Assembly (NCBI RefSeq): GCF_000953825.1
Contig: NZ_BBUL01000095.1
Span: 124,001-188,000, forward strand
DNA length: 64,000 bases
Source: Cellvibrio sp. OA-2007
GTDB lineage: Bacteria > Pseudomonadota > Gammaproteobacteria > Pseudomonadales > Cellvibrionaceae
Direction: 5' to 3'
The translations under genes were made by a program, and so were the position numbers. The notes under the pieces were generated by a model. That model made no database searches. It was not told the DNA's origin and was given only the letters and a program-made list of their open reading frames with translations. Positions 37,471 through 47,594 of this stretch are shown piece after piece; position 1 is the first letter of the stretch; each line of letters begins with the position of its first letter.

Positions 37471-38553
37471 TTGGAATTTTTAACAGATTACGGTTTATTT
37501 CTCGCCAAAACAGTTACCTTTGTGGTTGCGGTTGGGGTCATTATTACGCTTGCGGTGTCTATGGGCGGGCGCAATAAAAAATCGGATAAGGGTCACATTG
37601 AGGTGACCAAGCTCAATGAAAAGTTTGATCATCTGCGCGATTCTCTGCGCGACGCCATGCTCGACGACGATGAATACAAAGAATTTGAAAAAGCTGAAAA
37701 GAAACGTTTAAAAGAAGAAAAAGCACAAAAGAAAAAGGCCGCAAAAGAATCCGCGTCAGTCAAAACTGATGAGTCTGCTGAAGCAGAAGCCTCTGTTAAA
37801 AAGCGGGTTTTTGTATTGGATTTTTATGGCGATATCAAAGCGTCTGAAGTTGAAAATTTACGCGAAGAAATTAGTACCGTATTAACACTGGCCAAACCGA
37901 CCGATGAGGTCGTAGTGAAAGTAGAAAGTGGCGGTGGCATGGTGCATAGCTATGGCTTGGCATCGAGCCAATTGGCGCGCATCACCAGCAAAAACATCCC
38001 GCTGACAGTGTGTGTCGATAAAGTCGCAGCTAGCGGCGGCTATATGATGGCCTGTGTAGCGAACAAAATTGTAGCAGCTCCGTTTGCGATTCTCGGTTCA
38101 ATCGGCGTAGTGGCCCAGTTGCCTAACTTTCATAAAATACTCAAGAAAAACGATATTGATTATGAAATGTTTACCGCCGGTGAGTACAAACGCACGGTGA
38201 CTATGTTTGGTGAAAATACCGAAAAAGGCCGCGCCAAGTTTGTAGAAGAGCTGGAAGATACCCACGTACTGTTTAAGGAATTTGTTAGCTCGCACCGGCC
38301 ACAAGTTGATGTAGTGAAAGTTGCTACCGGTGAGGTCTGGTTTGGTTTGCGCGCAAAAGATGTGAATTTAATTGATGAGTTGCAAACCAGCGATGAATAT
38401 CTTTTTGCCCAAGCAGAGCACGCCGATATTTACGAAGTAGAATTTACCCACAAGAAAACCCTGCCCGAAAAATTGGGCTTCGCGGCACAGGCGGCAGTTG
38501 ATAGATTGTTAATGACCTGGTGGGAGCGACTCAATATAAGCCGCTGGTTTTAA
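37471..38553 (+). CDS. sohB: Inner-membrane peptidase SohB (S49 family)
   Basis: Signal-peptide-peptidase-like serine protease with its active site in the periplasm. The 360-residue protein has an N-terminal membrane helix (about 8-30), a Lys/Glu-rich stretch that looks like coiled coil (about 60-105) and the S49 domain with the serine in KVAASGGYMMAC and the lysine in GEYKRTVTMFGEN. The start is TTG 37471, with GGAG eight bases upstream; the N-terminus EFLTDYGLFLAK closely matches E. coli SohB, which supports this rare start. A terminator follows. Confidence 0.93.
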   Translation: MEFLTDYGLFLAKTVTFVVAVGVIITLAVSMGGRNKKSDKGHIEVTKLNEKFDHLRDSLRDAMLDDDEYKEFEKAEKKRLKEEKAQKKKAAKESASVKTDESAEAEASVKKRVFVLDFYGDIKASEVENLREEISTVLTLAKPTDEVVVKVESGGGMVHSYGLASSQLARITSKNIPLTVCVDKVAASGGYMMACVANKIVAAPFAILGSIGVVAQLPNFHKILKKNDIDYEMFTAGEYKRTVTMFGENTEKGRAKFVEELEDTHVLFKEFVSSHRPQVDVVKVATGEVWFGLRAKDVNLIDELQTSDEYLFAQAEHADIYEVEFTHKKTLPEKLGFAAQAAVDRLLMTWWERLNISRWF

Positions 38554-38566
38554 ACAGCTATAAACA

Positions 38567-38591
38567 TACGGTGCCTGAGGGCACCGTTTTT
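38567..38591 (+). terminator. Terminator after sohB
   Basis: CGGTGCC (38569-38575) pairs with GGCACCG (38580-38586) across TGAG and is followed by TTTTT. Its position supports starting msrA at 38647 rather than 38590. Confidence 0.88.
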
Positions 38592-38646
38592 GTTTATGAG
38601 CTTATTATCTTCATTATTGCGTACAGTATTTTCACAGGAGCTGCGT

Positions 38647-39288
38647 ATGATTTTTTCAACAACAAAACTGCAAATGCCCAGCCGCGAGCAGGCGCTAAGA
38701 GGGCGCAGCGATGCAATGCGAGTGGAAAATCAGCATGCAATTTACAATGCACCGATCAAACCGCCATTTCCCGATGGATTTGAATCGATTGTATTTGGCT
38801 TGGGGTGTTTTTGGGGTGCTGAGCGAAAATTTTGGCAGCAGCCGGGTGTGTACACCACAGCGGTTGGTTACTCGGCAGGTTATACCCCCAATCCGACCTA
38901 TGAAGAAGTGTGCTCGGGATTAACAGGTCACAATGAGGTGGTGTTGGTAGTCTTCGACCCTAGTAAGATTTCACTCGGTATTTTATTAAAAGTATTTTGG
39001 GAATCCCATAATCCAACACAGGGAATGCGCCAAGGCAATGATCGGGGAACACAGTATCGCTCAGGTATTTATTATTTTAATGAAACGCAACGTGCGTTGG
39101 CTGAGCAGACAAAAGCGGCCTATCAGTTATCGCTGAATGAAAACAGTTTGGGTGAAATAACCACAGAAATTTTACCGGCCGGTGAATTTTATTACGCAGA
39201 GACCTATCACCAACAATATCTGCACAAAAACCCCGGTGGTTACTGTGGGCTGGGCGGCACAGGGGTCTGTTACGCGGGCGAATTTTAA
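38647..39288 (+). CDS. msrA: Peptide methionine sulfoxide reductase MsrA
   Basis: Repairs the S-epimer of methionine sulfoxide in proteins. The 213-residue product has the catalytic GCFWGAE near residue 50, the GYSAG and GHNEVV landmarks, ETYHQQYL, and a Cys-containing C-terminus ([15 protein letters not shown]) for the resolving disulfides. This is the longer, E. coli-like form with an N-terminal extension. ATG 38647 has AGGAG upstream. A hairpin encloses the stop codon. Confidence 0.95.
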   Translation: MIFSTTKLQMPSREQALRGRSDAMRVENQHAIYNAPIKPPFPDGFESIVFGLGCFWGAERKFWQQPGVYTTAVGYSAGYTPNPTYEEVCSGLTGHNEVVLVVFDPSKISLGILLKVFWESHNPTQGMRQGNDRGTQYRSGIYYFNETQRALAEQTKAAYQLSLNENSLGEITTEILPAGEFYYAETYHQQYLHKNPGGYCGLGGTGVCYAGEF

Positions 39289-39296
39289 TCGCCCGC
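39274..39296. repeat. Inverted repeat spanning the msrA stop codon
   Basis: GCGGGCGA (39274-39281) pairs with TCGCCCGC (39289-39296); the msrA TAA lies in the 7-nt loop. There is no T tract on either strand. It is the only structure in the 19-bp gap between convergent msrA and the ETF oxidoreductase gene. Confidence 0.5.
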
Positions 39297-39307
39297 ACGA
39301 CAAAAAC

Positions 39308-40960
39308 TTACATGGATTCGTAATAGGGGCCGCTACCGCCTTGTGGTGGCACCCAGGTTATATTTTGTGTGGGGTCTTTAATGTCGCAGGCTTTGCAGTG
39401 AATGCAATTGGCGGCGTTAATTTGCAAACGTGCAGTAGTTTCTGTTTTGATAATTTCATAGACACCCGCTGGGCAATAGCGTTGTTCCGGTGCGGCATAA
39501 ACAGCAAGATTCGTCGCAATTGGCACAGTGTTGTCTGTTAATCGCAAATGAATTGGCTGGTCTTCTTCATGCTGGATATTGGCTAAATAAATTGACGCCA
39601 AACGATCAAAGGTAATTTTCCCATCCGGTGCTCGGTAGTAAATGGGGTACGCATTTTCGGCAACAGTCAAACTTTCATGATCTGCCTGTTTATGCTTTAA
39701 GGTCCAGGGCAGGGTGATGCCGAGTGAATGCAGCCACATATCCAATCCGCCATACAGTGTCCCGCCTATGTTGCCAAAGGCAGAGAGTGCCGGTTTGATA
39801 TTGCGCACTGCGTGTAAATCTTTCCACAACCAGGAGTTGCGTATTTTTTCAGGATAAGGCGTTAGCAGTGCAGGACTATTGCCGTTAGTTAGCGCTTCAA
39901 AAACAGTTTCTGCCGCGAGCATGCCGGATTTCATCGCGTTATGTGAGCCTTTTATTTTCGGCACATTCACAAAACCCGCCGCGCAGCCAATCAGCGCGCC
40001 GCCGGGAAATACTAACTCTGGTAAAGACTGCACGCCGCCTTCATTAATGGTGCGTGCACCATAGGAAAGCCGTTTGGCATTTTGCAGTAAAGGTTTAATC
40101 GCTGGGTGGGTTTTAAAACGCTGGAACTCTTCAAACGGATTTAAATAAGGGTTGCGATAATTCAAATGCACCACAAAACCCACGGCGATTTTGTTATCGG
40201 CCAAGTGATATAAAAATCCACCGCCGCCGGTGTGATTATCTAGCGGCCAGCCTTGAGTATGCAGCACTGCACCTTCATTGTGTAAATCAGGATCAATGTT
40301 CCAAATTTCTTTAAATCCCAAACCGTATTTTTGCGGCTCGGCATTCGCGTGCAAATTAAATTTTTGCTCCAGTGATTTAGCCAGTGACCCGCGTGTTCCT
40401 TCAGCGATTAAGGTGTAACGCGCATGCAATTCAATGCCAGCAGAAAAAGTATTTTTGTGGCTGCCATCGCGCGCGATACCCATATCACCCGTGATAATGC
40501 CCTTTACGCTTCCGTCATCGCCATACAGAATTTCGTTGCCGCTAAAGCCGGGAAATATATCTACCCCTAACTCTTCCGCTTGCGTTGCTAACCAACGGCA
40601 TACTTGCCCCAAACTCACGATATAGTTGCCGTGATTGTTCATCAATGGCGGCAAGAATAGGGCAGGAATTTTGTAATGGTTGGATTCAGTCAGCCATAAA
40701 AATTGATCTTGTTTTACTTGAGTGGTAATTGGTGCACCTTTGCTGTTCCAATCGGGAATTAATTCATTCAGGGCGATAGGGTCAAGTACCGCGCCAGATA
40801 AAATCTGTGCGCCTACCTCGGCGCCTTTTTCTAATACGCACACGCTGAGTTCGCGCGCGTTTGTTTGCGCTAATTGTTTTAAGCGAATCGCTGCGGCAAG
40901 TCCCGCTGGGCCAGCGCCAACAATCACTACGTCATACTGCATTTGATCGCGTTGGGTCAT
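39308..40960 (-). CDS. Electron-transfer flavoprotein-ubiquinone oxidoreductase
   Basis: Membrane-associated flavoprotein that passes electrons from ETF (fatty-acid and amino-acid oxidation) to quinone. The 550-residue protein has the FAD-binding VVIVGAGPAGLAAAIRLK at about 11-28, GFVNVPKIKGSHNAMKSGMLAAE (split) in the middle, and a C-terminal 4Fe-4S domain with CPAGVYEI and NCIHCKACDIKDPTQNI, ending GGSGPYYESM. All cluster cysteines are present. The etfA/etfB genes are not in the window. It starts 10 bp after the YeiE-like regulator gene and is surely cotranscribed with it. Confidence 0.95.
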   Translation of the reverse strand: MTQRDQMQYDVVIVGAGPAGLAAAIRLKQLAQTNARELSVCVLEKGAEVGAQILSGAVLDPIALNELIPDWNSKGAPITTQVKQDQFLWLTESNHYKIPALFLPPLMNNHGNYIVSLGQVCRWLATQAEELGVDIFPGFSGNEILYGDDGSVKGIITGDMGIARDGSHKNTFSAGIELHARYTLIAEGTRGSLAKSLEQKFNLHANAEPQKYGLGFKEIWNIDPDLHNEGAVLHTQGWPLDNHTGGGGFLYHLADNKIAVGFVVHLNYRNPYLNPFEEFQRFKTHPAIKPLLQNAKRLSYGARTINEGGVQSLPELVFPGGALIGCAAGFVNVPKIKGSHNAMKSGMLAAETVFEALTNGNSPALLTPYPEKIRNSWLWKDLHAVRNIKPALSAFGNIGGTLYGGLDMWLHSLGITLPWTLKHKQADHESLTVAENAYPIYYRAPDGKITFDRLASIYLANIQHEEDQPIHLRLTDNTVPIATNLAVYAAPEQRYCPAGVYEIIKTETTARLQINAANCIHCKACDIKDPTQNITWVPPQGGSGPYYESM

Positions 40961-40970
40961 AACAAACTCA

Positions 40971-41903
40971 TCAGCCGGTAATAGTAGAAGTTAACTGGAT
41001 TTGATCGCTGCGCTGCAAATTGGCGGTGAGTGTGCGGCAATAGTCGAGAAAGCTAATCATCGCCGGCGTTTGGTAACGGTTTTTATGCCACACAAACATA
41101 AATGGGCGACGCAAATCCAGCTGCGGCATTTTTATCTCAACTAAACTGCCGCGTTTAAAGGCATCGCGCAGCGCTAAACGCGAAATGCAGCCAATGCCTA
41201 AGCCGGATTCTACCGCGTGTTTAATTGCCTCGGTGTGTTCCAGTTCCAAGCGAATATTAAGCTCGGGTAAATGGTGGCGTAATGCTTGATCAAAAGTTTC
41301 GCGGGTGCCTGAACCTTGCTCGCGTAAAATCCAATTCGCCGTTAATAATTCTGGCAGCGAGATAGAGGCAGATTGTGCGAGTGGGTGATTGGGTGCGCAA
41401 AAAATTGCCAGCTCATCTTCAATCCAGGTTTCTGCATGTAATTCAGGGTGATGGCAACTGCCTTCAATTAAACCGACATCTAAATCATAACCGGCGACTT
41501 GCTGCAAAATGGCCTGGGTGTTTTTGACTTGCAGCGCGATATGGCAATCCAAATGATTTTGCATAAATTCGCTGATAATCATGATCGCCAAATAATTGCC
41601 AATGGTCAGGGTGGCGCCCACCCGTAAATCACCTAGAACCGATTTTCCTGCCAACAATTGTTCAATTTCATGTGCTTGGGTGAGCAGGCTGCTCGCGACC
41701 GGTAAAAGGGTTTTACCCAGCGCATTGAGTTTGAGTAACTTGCCGTTGCGATCAAACAATTGGCAATCAAACTGTCGCTCCAGCTCCGCTAAAGCCGTAC
41801 TGGCCGCGGACTGTGACAGGGCAACCTCGTCGGCAGCGCGCGATACATTGCCGGTACGTGCAATGGCGACAAAAATTTCCAGTTGGCGTAGCGTGTATCT
41901 CAT
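40971..41903 (-). CDS. LysR-family regulator, YeiE-like
   Basis: A 310-residue LysR-type regulator. The N-terminal winged helix-turn-helix reads RQLEIFVAIARTGNVSRAAD with ALSQSAASTALAELE as the recognition helix. The effector domain keeps LREQGSGTRETFD, EAIKHAVESGLGIGCISR and a CRTL-type C-terminus that I associate with E. coli YeiE (reported to respond to sulfite) and its CysB-like relatives. It is transcribed together with the ETF-quinone oxidoreductase gene 10 bp downstream, which makes that gene a likely target or functional partner. The 248-bp upstream gap to the divergent small gene is AT-rich and could hold its own operator. Confidence 0.85.
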   Translation of the reverse strand: MRYTLRQLEIFVAIARTGNVSRAADEVALSQSAASTALAELERQFDCQLFDRNGKLLKLNALGKTLLPVASSLLTQAHEIEQLLAGKSVLGDLRVGATLTIGNYLAIMIISEFMQNHLDCHIALQVKNTQAILQQVAGYDLDVGLIEGSCHHPELHAETWIEDELAIFCAPNHPLAQSASISLPELLTANWILREQGSGTRETFDQALRHHLPELNIRLELEHTEAIKHAVESGLGIGCISRLALRDAFKRGSLVEIKMPQLDLRRPFMFVWHKNRYQTPAMISFLDYCRTLTANLQRSDQIQLTSTITG

Positions 41904-42151
41904 ATCTGTTTACCAAATATATCCAGCACAAATAATCAGTTTAATAAATATGCTAGCGGGAAATAGACCGGACATCAACAATCCAAACTAATCCATGCAA
42001 CACTGATGTGATAACGGCTCAGCGGAGGGTGTCAGGCGCGCTGTAATATCGTGTTATACCTTGTTTTGTGCGTGTGTGTTTAGATGCCATAGTGTTCGGC
42101 TCTTGGCATCCTATGAATGCTTTGGGCTTGGAGAACCTGAGGTATTGATGG

Positions 42152-42697
42152 ATGACATGCATGTCTAATAAAACCCGTTTGTATGAAGCCCTGGGGCAAA
42201 TCGTTGTTTCCTTCACCGCTTTGGAGCGGGGGGTTGATAGCTTGGTGCTGTGTAGTTTGGATTCGTCTGAAGCACAAAGCGAATTCATGGTGAGCCCCAT
42301 GACTTTTCAGCAAAAAGTCTCCACGCTGTATGAGTTGATTCGCGAGTTGCACCATGATGTGGAGCTGGGCGCTTTAAACCATACGCTGGACGCGCTGGTG
42401 GAGCGTTGTTTGAACTGCGAACAGCAACGCAACGAATGGGTGCGCGCTTATTGGGTGCCAGAGGTGGATAACGAGGCGGGTATCGTTATGCGTTTGATGC
42501 GTACATCTGACTCTAATAGCCTGGAAATGGTGCCGGTAAAAGTCAGCGATTTGGAGCATTTCATTGTGGTGCTCAATGCTACCTTAGCGTATTTATCCGG
42601 CTTCCATCAAAAATTGTCTACCAATTTCAAGAGAGTTCGCCAGTTGCCCGAAGGTCATTCGGGCAAGCTGGAGTTGATCCCTAACCGACGCTATTAG
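42152..42697 (+). CDS. Hypothetical soluble helical protein
   Basis: A 181-residue protein I cannot assign. It is predicted mostly helical, without signal or membrane helices. The central [13 protein letters not shown] resembles the RN-containing region of HEPN-like folds, but the histidine expected a few residues later is absent, so RNase activity is not supported. A second start at 42161 (after MTC) is possible; GAGG lies upstream. Its last 17 bp overlap the 3' end of convergent cusA. Confidence 0.7.
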   Translation: MTCMSNKTRLYEALGQIVVSFTALERGVDSLVLCSLDSSEAQSEFMVSPMTFQQKVSTLYELIRELHHDVELGALNHTLDALVERCLNCEQQRNEWVRAYWVPEVDNEAGIVMRLMRTSDSNSLEMVPVKVSDLEHFIVVLNATLAYLSGFHQKLSTNFKRVRQLPEGHSGKLELIPNRRY

Positions 42698-45600
42698 TGC
42701 TATTAATCTGCCGATTTACTGTGCGCATTCTCAACATGCGATAACCCACCGGCAGCAGCAATAGCGACATCAACGGCGCTGTGATCATGCCGCCGACCAT
42801 CGGCGCGGCAATACGGCTCATAATTTCTGAACCGGTGCCTTCGCCTAATAAGATGGGTAACAGGCCGGCAATAATCACCGTGACTGTCATCATTTTGGGG
42901 CGAATACGCAGAACGGCTCCCTCCTCAATTGCATCCAATAAATCCGCGTTTTGGGTAGTGCCTTGAGCGACACGCTGCTGCCACGCCTGTTTGAGGTAAA
43001 GCAGCATAATCACGCCGAACTCGGCGGCAACACCCGCCAGTGCGATAAACCCCACGGCGGTGGCGACCGACAACGGAAAATCCATGAAATACAGCATCCA
43101 CACGCCGCCGGTTAATGCAAAGGGCAGGCTGCCCATGATCAGCAAGGCTTCATCCATCCGCGAAAAAGTCATAAACAACAGCGCCAATAAGATGGCGAGT
43201 GTTGCTGGAACTATCCACTGCAGCCGTGCTTGAGCGCGCTGCATAAATTCAAACTGACCGGCATAGCTGATACTGACACCGGGTTTTAACGTGATTTGCT
43301 CCGCTAGCGCACGCTGTAAATCGGCGACGGTTGAACTCAAGTCGCGCTCGCGCACATCGATATACACCACCCCGGTGAGCCGGGCATTTTCACTTTTTAG
43401 CATGCTGGGGTCATCGCTTACCGAAATCTTGGCGATTGTACTCAAGCTGATTTGCTGGCCATTGGGTGTGATGATGGGGAGCTTGTGCAGCTCGCCGATA
43501 CTGGCGCGCCAATCCCGCGGGTAGCGCAGGTTGATGGGAAAGCGCGCGCGGCCCTCAAGCACTTCGCCAATATTTGCACCGCCAATCAGGTGGCTCACCA
43601 CCGTTTGCGCCTGACTCATGCTCAGCCCGTAACGCGCCAGTTCAGCGCGGTTAAAGTCGATATCCAGAAAGCGCCCGCCAGCAATGCGTTCAGCCACGGC
43701 CGAGCTAACACCGGGTACGGTTTTGGCGATTTGCTCAATTTGCAGTGCTGTCGCATCAATATCGGCGAGGAAATTACCGGAGATCTTTACTCCAATCGGG
43801 CTTTTAATACCGGTGGCGAGCATATCGATACGGTTGCGGATCGGCGGTATCCAAATATTGGCCAAACCGGGTACTTTGACCCGCTCATCCAATTCGGCCA
43901 TCAGCTTCTTGGGGGTCATGCCCGGCCGCCATTGGTCGCGCGGTTTAAATTGGATGGTGGTTTCAAACATCTCCAGCGGGGCGGGGTCGGTTGCGCTATC
44001 GCTGCGGCCTGATTTGCCAAATACTCGCGCGACTTCCGGTACGGTTTTTATCAAACGATCCGTCTGTTGCAGCAGTTGGCTCGCCTGCTGAGTGCTTAAG
44101 CCCGGCAGGGCGCTGGGCATATAGAGTAGGTCGCCTTCATCCAGCGGCGGCAAAAACTCCCCACCCAAGTGCGAAAGCGGCCAAGCGGTGCTGAGCAATA
44201 CCGCGAGCGCAATCGCCATAGTGATTTTTGGCTTGTGCAGTACCCCAACCAGTACCGGGCGATAGACCTTAACCAGTAAACGATTGAGCGGATTTTGGTG
44301 TTCAGCGGGGATTTTGCCGCGAATCCAATACCCCATTAACACCGGGATAAGTGTGACCGAAAGCCCCGCAGCGGCGGCCATGGCGTAGGTTTTAGTGAAT
44401 GCCAATGGCCCAAACAAACGGCCTTCTTGCGCCTCTAGGGTAAACACTGGGATAAAGGAAAAGGTGACAATTAGCAGTGAGAAAAACAGTGCAGGCCCCA
44501 CTTCGGCGGCCGCTTGGGTGATGATTTCCCAGCGTTTTTCACCGGCAAGCAAAGTGTCCGGATGCTGCTCTTGCCAGCGCTCGATATGTTTATGGGCATT
44601 TTCGATCATCACAATTGCGGCATCGACCATCGCACCTATGGCAATAGCGATACCGCCCAGCGACATAATATTGGCCGTGATGCCTTGCTGGCGCATTAGC
44701 GCAAACGCAATTAAAACGCCCAGCGGCAGCGATACAATCGCTACCATCGACGAGCGCAGGTGCCAGAGAAATAGGGCGCAGACCAGCGCGACTACCAGAA
44801 ACTCTTCGATCAGTTTATGGCTGAGGTTGGTGACGGCGCGGTCGATCAAGAGGCTGCGGTCATAGGTTGTTACCAACTCGACGCCATCGGGCAGGCTACT
44901 TTTGAGCTGCTCCAGTTTGGTTTTAATCGCGCTAATCGTGGCGCGTGCATTGCCACCAGAACGCATAACTACTATGCCGCCGGTCACTTCACCTTCGCCA
45001 TCCAGCTCGGCCAAACCACGGCGCAGTTCTGGCCCTAACTGAATGTGCGCGACATCGGCCAAGGTGATGGGAGTACCGCCCATAACGCTGAGCGGGATGG
45101 ATTTAAAATCCTCCAAGGTTTTTAAGTAACCCGTCGAACGAACCATTAACTCCGCCTCACCAACGCTCAGCAAACCGCCGCCGGTGGCTTGATTGGCTTG
45201 TTCTAGCGCTGCGATCACATCGGTGTGGCTGAGTTTGAGTGCCGCCAAGCGAATGGGGTCGAGCAAAATTTGGTATTGCTTGACCATGCCGCCAAGGGTG
45301 GCAACTTCGGCCACATCTGGCAGTGGGGCTAGCTCAAAACGCAGAAACCAATCTTGCAGGGCGCGCAATTGGGCGAGGTCATGTTGGCCGGTTTTATCGA
45401 TCAGTGCGTATTGAAAAACCCAACCCACGCCGGTGGCATCTGGCCCCAATGCGGGTGTGGCGGTGGCTGGTAGCTGCGCTTGCATTTGGCTCAAGTATTC
45501 CAGCACCCGCGAACGCGCCCAGTAAACATCGGTGCCATCGGCAAATAGGATGTACACAAAACTATCGCCAAACATGGAATAACCGCGCACGGTTTTGGCG

Positions 45601-45833
45601 CCGGGCACCGACAGCATTTTGCTGGCGATGGGGTAGGTCACCTGATCTTCCACCTGCTGTGGCGCTTGCCCCGCAAAGGCTGTGCGGATGATGACTTGGG
45701 TGTCCGACAAATCGGGCAACGCATCAATCGGGGTGGTTTTTATCGCCCAGATTCCCCAGCCGGCAAGCAATAGGGAGGCAAATAACACCAGAATGCGATG
45801 GTTCACCGACCAGTAGATGAGTTGTTTAATCAT
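42681..45833 (-). CDS. cusA: CusA-type copper/silver RND efflux transporter
   Basis: Inner-membrane heavy-metal RND pump driven by protons, moving Cu(I)/Ag(I) into the adaptor complex. The 1050-residue length, twelve hydrophobic segments in two sets and the [19 protein letters not shown] stretch are typical. Three methionines that form the CusA metal relay are in recognisable contexts: [16 protein letters not shown] and [14 protein letters not shown]. It overlaps cusB by 8 bp. The outer-membrane partner cusC and the cusRS regulators are not in the window. Confidence 0.95.
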   Translation of the reverse strand: MIKQLIYWSVNHRILVLFASLLLAGWGIWAIKTTPIDALPDLSDTQVIIRTAFAGQAPQQVEDQVTYPIASKMLSVPGAKTVRGYSMFGDSFVYILFADGTDVYWARSRVLEYLSQMQAQLPATATPALGPDATGVGWVFQYALIDKTGQHDLAQLRALQDWFLRFELAPLPDVAEVATLGGMVKQYQILLDPIRLAALKLSHTDVIAALEQANQATGGGLLSVGEAELMVRSTGYLKTLEDFKSIPLSVMGGTPITLADVAHIQLGPELRRGLAELDGEGEVTGGIVVMRSGGNARATISAIKTKLEQLKSSLPDGVELVTTYDRSLLIDRAVTNLSHKLIEEFLVVALVCALFLWHLRSSMVAIVSLPLGVLIAFALMRQQGITANIMSLGGIAIAIGAMVDAAIVMIENAHKHIERWQEQHPDTLLAGEKRWEIITQAAAEVGPALFFSLLIVTFSFIPVFTLEAQEGRLFGPLAFTKTYAMAAAAGLSVTLIPVLMGYWIRGKIPAEHQNPLNRLLVKVYRPVLVGVLHKPKITMAIALAVLLSTAWPLSHLGGEFLPPLDEGDLLYMPSALPGLSTQQASQLLQQTDRLIKTVPEVARVFGKSGRSDSATDPAPLEMFETTIQFKPRDQWRPGMTPKKLMAELDERVKVPGLANIWIPPIRNRIDMLATGIKSPIGVKISGNFLADIDATALQIEQIAKTVPGVSSAVAERIAGGRFLDIDFNRAELARYGLSMSQAQTVVSHLIGGANIGEVLEGRARFPINLRYPRDWRASIGELHKLPIITPNGQQISLSTIAKISVSDDPSMLKSENARLTGVVYIDVRERDLSSTVADLQRALAEQITLKPGVSISYAGQFEFMQRAQARLQWIVPATLAILLALLFMTFSRMDEALLIMGSLPFALTGGVWMLYFMDFPLSVATAVGFIALAGVAAEFGVIMLLYLKQAWQQRVAQGTTQNADLLDAIEEGAVLRIRPKMMTVTVIIAGLLPILLGEGTGSEIMSRIAAPMVGGMITAPLMSLLLLPVGYRMLRMRTVNRQINSTNSVG

Positions 45834-47082
45834 GGATCATCTCCGGGTTCATCTCCTGGTTCTGGGCGGTTATTCCCAGGAGCGATGCCTCTGAATCCAA
45901 CAAAAACTGGCCGCTCACGACAACCTTATCGCCCTCGTTTAAGCCGCTGCGAATCAGAGTTTGATCGCCCACCTCATGGCCAGCTTCTACCAGCACTGGC
46001 CGAAATGCGCCGCCTGCTTCTGCCAGCATGACCAAGGTGGTTTTGCCGGTGCGAATCACCGCTTCGGTGGGTACTGCCAGTGCCTGCTCTTCGTTTTGGC
46101 TTTGCAGCCAAACGCGCCCGCTGGTGCCGGGTTTGAGTTGTGATGAAGGGTTATCCAGCAGAATCCTTGCGGTCACTGTGCCAGACATCTGATCGACCGT
46201 CGGTAGCAAGTATTCCAACGTGCCGTGCAGAACTGGCGCTCCCGGGTTTGTGGCAAAAAAGCAGGCTCTGGCACCGGCGAGCAAACTTTCGGTTTGTGCT
46301 TCGGGAATGGCGGCATCCAGCCAGAGGCTATCGATATTATTAATACGCGCCAAAGTGGCACCGCTTGCTAACGCCATGCCGGTTTTTATCGATAGCTCGG
46401 TGATCACACCGCTAATCGGTGCATTGATGGTGACTTGTGTGATTGGCAGACGAGTTTTTTCAGCCTGCGCGATCAAGGAATCGGGCATGCCCAATAGGCG
46501 CAAGCGCTCGCGCAATGTGTGTAATAACCGGCGATTTTCACGGGGTTGGGCGAGTAGCTCATTTTGCGCGCCCAGCCATTCGGGTACATCAAGCGTTGCG
46601 ATGGGTTGCCCCATGGTGACCTTGTCGCCCACCGCCAATGGCCAGACCTTACTCACAAAACCAGCGGCGCGCAGTTGAATCACCGCCTGATTGCGCTCGT
46701 TGAACGCCAGCTTGCCGGTAACATCCCACTCGCGTTGGGCAGCAATGAGCTTCACCAATGCCGTGCGCATACCCAGGTTTTGCACCAGTGCCGGCTTAAT
46801 CCTAACCGCCGCTTGGTTCGCCCCCTCGGTCTTGGTGGTCGCATATTTCGGCACCAAGTCCATATCCATAAACGGGGATTTTCCCGGTTTATCAAAATGC
46901 TGATTGGGCACCATAGGGTCGTACCAATACAGAATTTGGCGTTCGGTTTTATCTGTAGATGTTGTGTCGATACTGCTGGGCGATGGCGCTTGATGGGTGC
47001 CGAGCAAAACGCCGATAAGTGTGCCAAGCGCCAGCATCCCCAGCGCAATAAGCGGGAGTTGGCGAAAAGAAAAAATAGTCAC
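45826..47082 (-). CDS. cusB: CusB-type periplasmic adaptor (membrane fusion protein)
   Basis: Links the CusA pump to an outer-membrane channel and hands over metal. The 418-residue protein has an N-terminal membrane anchor (about 8-28), a metal-binding N-terminal motif with the CusB methionines (YWYDPMVPN and [14 protein letters not shown]), a barrel-sandwich and a hairpin region ([19 protein letters not shown]) and the C-terminal beta barrel. The start is GTG 47082 with AGGAG eight bases upstream. The nested hairpin at 47116-47163 lies just upstream. cusA follows with an 8-bp overlap. Confidence 0.93.
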   Translation of the reverse strand: MTIFSFRQLPLIALGMLALGTLIGVLLGTHQAPSPSSIDTTSTDKTERQILYWYDPMVPNQHFDKPGKSPFMDMDLVPKYATTKTEGANQAAVRIKPALVQNLGMRTALVKLIAAQREWDVTGKLAFNERNQAVIQLRAAGFVSKVWPLAVGDKVTMGQPIATLDVPEWLGAQNELLAQPRENRRLLHTLRERLRLLGMPDSLIAQAEKTRLPITQVTINAPISGVITELSIKTGMALASGATLARINNIDSLWLDAAIPEAQTESLLAGARACFFATNPGAPVLHGTLEYLLPTVDQMSGTVTARILLDNPSSQLKPGTSGRVWLQSQNEEQALAVPTEAVIRTGKTTLVMLAEAGGAFRPVLVEAGHEVGDQTLIRSGLNEGDKVVVSGQFLLDSEASLLGITAQNQEMNPEMIHD

Positions 47083-47115
47083 AGAAATAACTCCTGAGCG
47101 ACGATCAATATTTTC

Positions 47116-47163
47116 TCGCCTGCGTAAATAGAGAGCGCAGAAGCTCCCTATGGAATCAGGCGA
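47116..47163. repeat. Nested inverted repeats before cusB
   Basis: TCGCCTG (47116-47122) pairs with CAGGCGA (47157-47163); inside, ATAGAGAGC pairs with GCTCCCTAT apart from one mismatch. No T tract follows on the minus strand, so it is more likely a regulatory or processing structure than a terminator. Confidence 0.5.
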
Positions 47164-47180
47164 GGTGAAATCGTGTTAAC

Positions 47181-47567
47181 TCAGGTAGTGCTGGGCGGGC
47201 GCCAAATACTGGCAGGGTTAAACATGCTAAACATGGCAGCTGGTGGAATAACGGCATCTGCTAACGAGAGGTTTGTGGCAAGGCTTAATGCATCGACACG
47301 ATAAATCTGCCCCGGTGTTTTGCACAGGTGGCAGCTATTCATGTTTTTGCACGAGGGGGCTTGCTTGGGGGTCTTATCTGGGCAGCAGGGCATCTTGTCC
47401 ATTGCTGCCGTGTTGTCCGTCATTACCATTTCATTCATTTGCATCGCTGTATGGTCCATCTCACTGCTGTCTGGGCAGGTCGCATTGAGCAGCACGCCTG
47501 CAACAGCTTGCAGCGGTATGATCCAACTCAGCAGTAAAATGAAAAGGCAGTGACGGTGCATAGGCAT
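47181..47567 (-). CDS. Exported Cys/Met-rich protein, putative copper-binding
   Basis: A 128-residue protein I cannot name. It starts with a signal-peptide-like stretch (HCLFILLLSWIIPLQAVAG), followed by a region with many Met, His and Cys residues: EMDHTAMQMNEMVM, MPCCPDKTP and CKNMNSCHLCK. Seven Cys and twelve Met in so short a chain suggest soft-metal binding in the periplasm. It precedes cusB on the same strand and may act like CusF/CopL-type helpers, though it resembles neither in fold that I can see. No good ribosome site is visible. cysH lies 27 bp upstream. Confidence 0.72.
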   Translation of the reverse strand: MPMHRHCLFILLLSWIIPLQAVAGVLLNATCPDSSEMDHTAMQMNEMVMTDNTAAMDKMPCCPDKTPKQAPSCKNMNSCHLCKTPGQIYRVDALSLATNLSLADAVIPPAAMFSMFNPASIWRPPSTT

Positions 47568-47594
47568 GGCTGTCTTTTTTCGTTTGATGAAAGC

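Noticed and set aside
42083-42110. GATGCC/GGCATC hairpin before the unknown gene at 42152
   Set aside because: A 6-bp stem with a 16-nt loop is expected by chance in a window of this size.
43452-44012. 186-residue frame on the plus strand inside cusA
   Set aside because: Antisense to a certain gene, no ribosome site and no domain.
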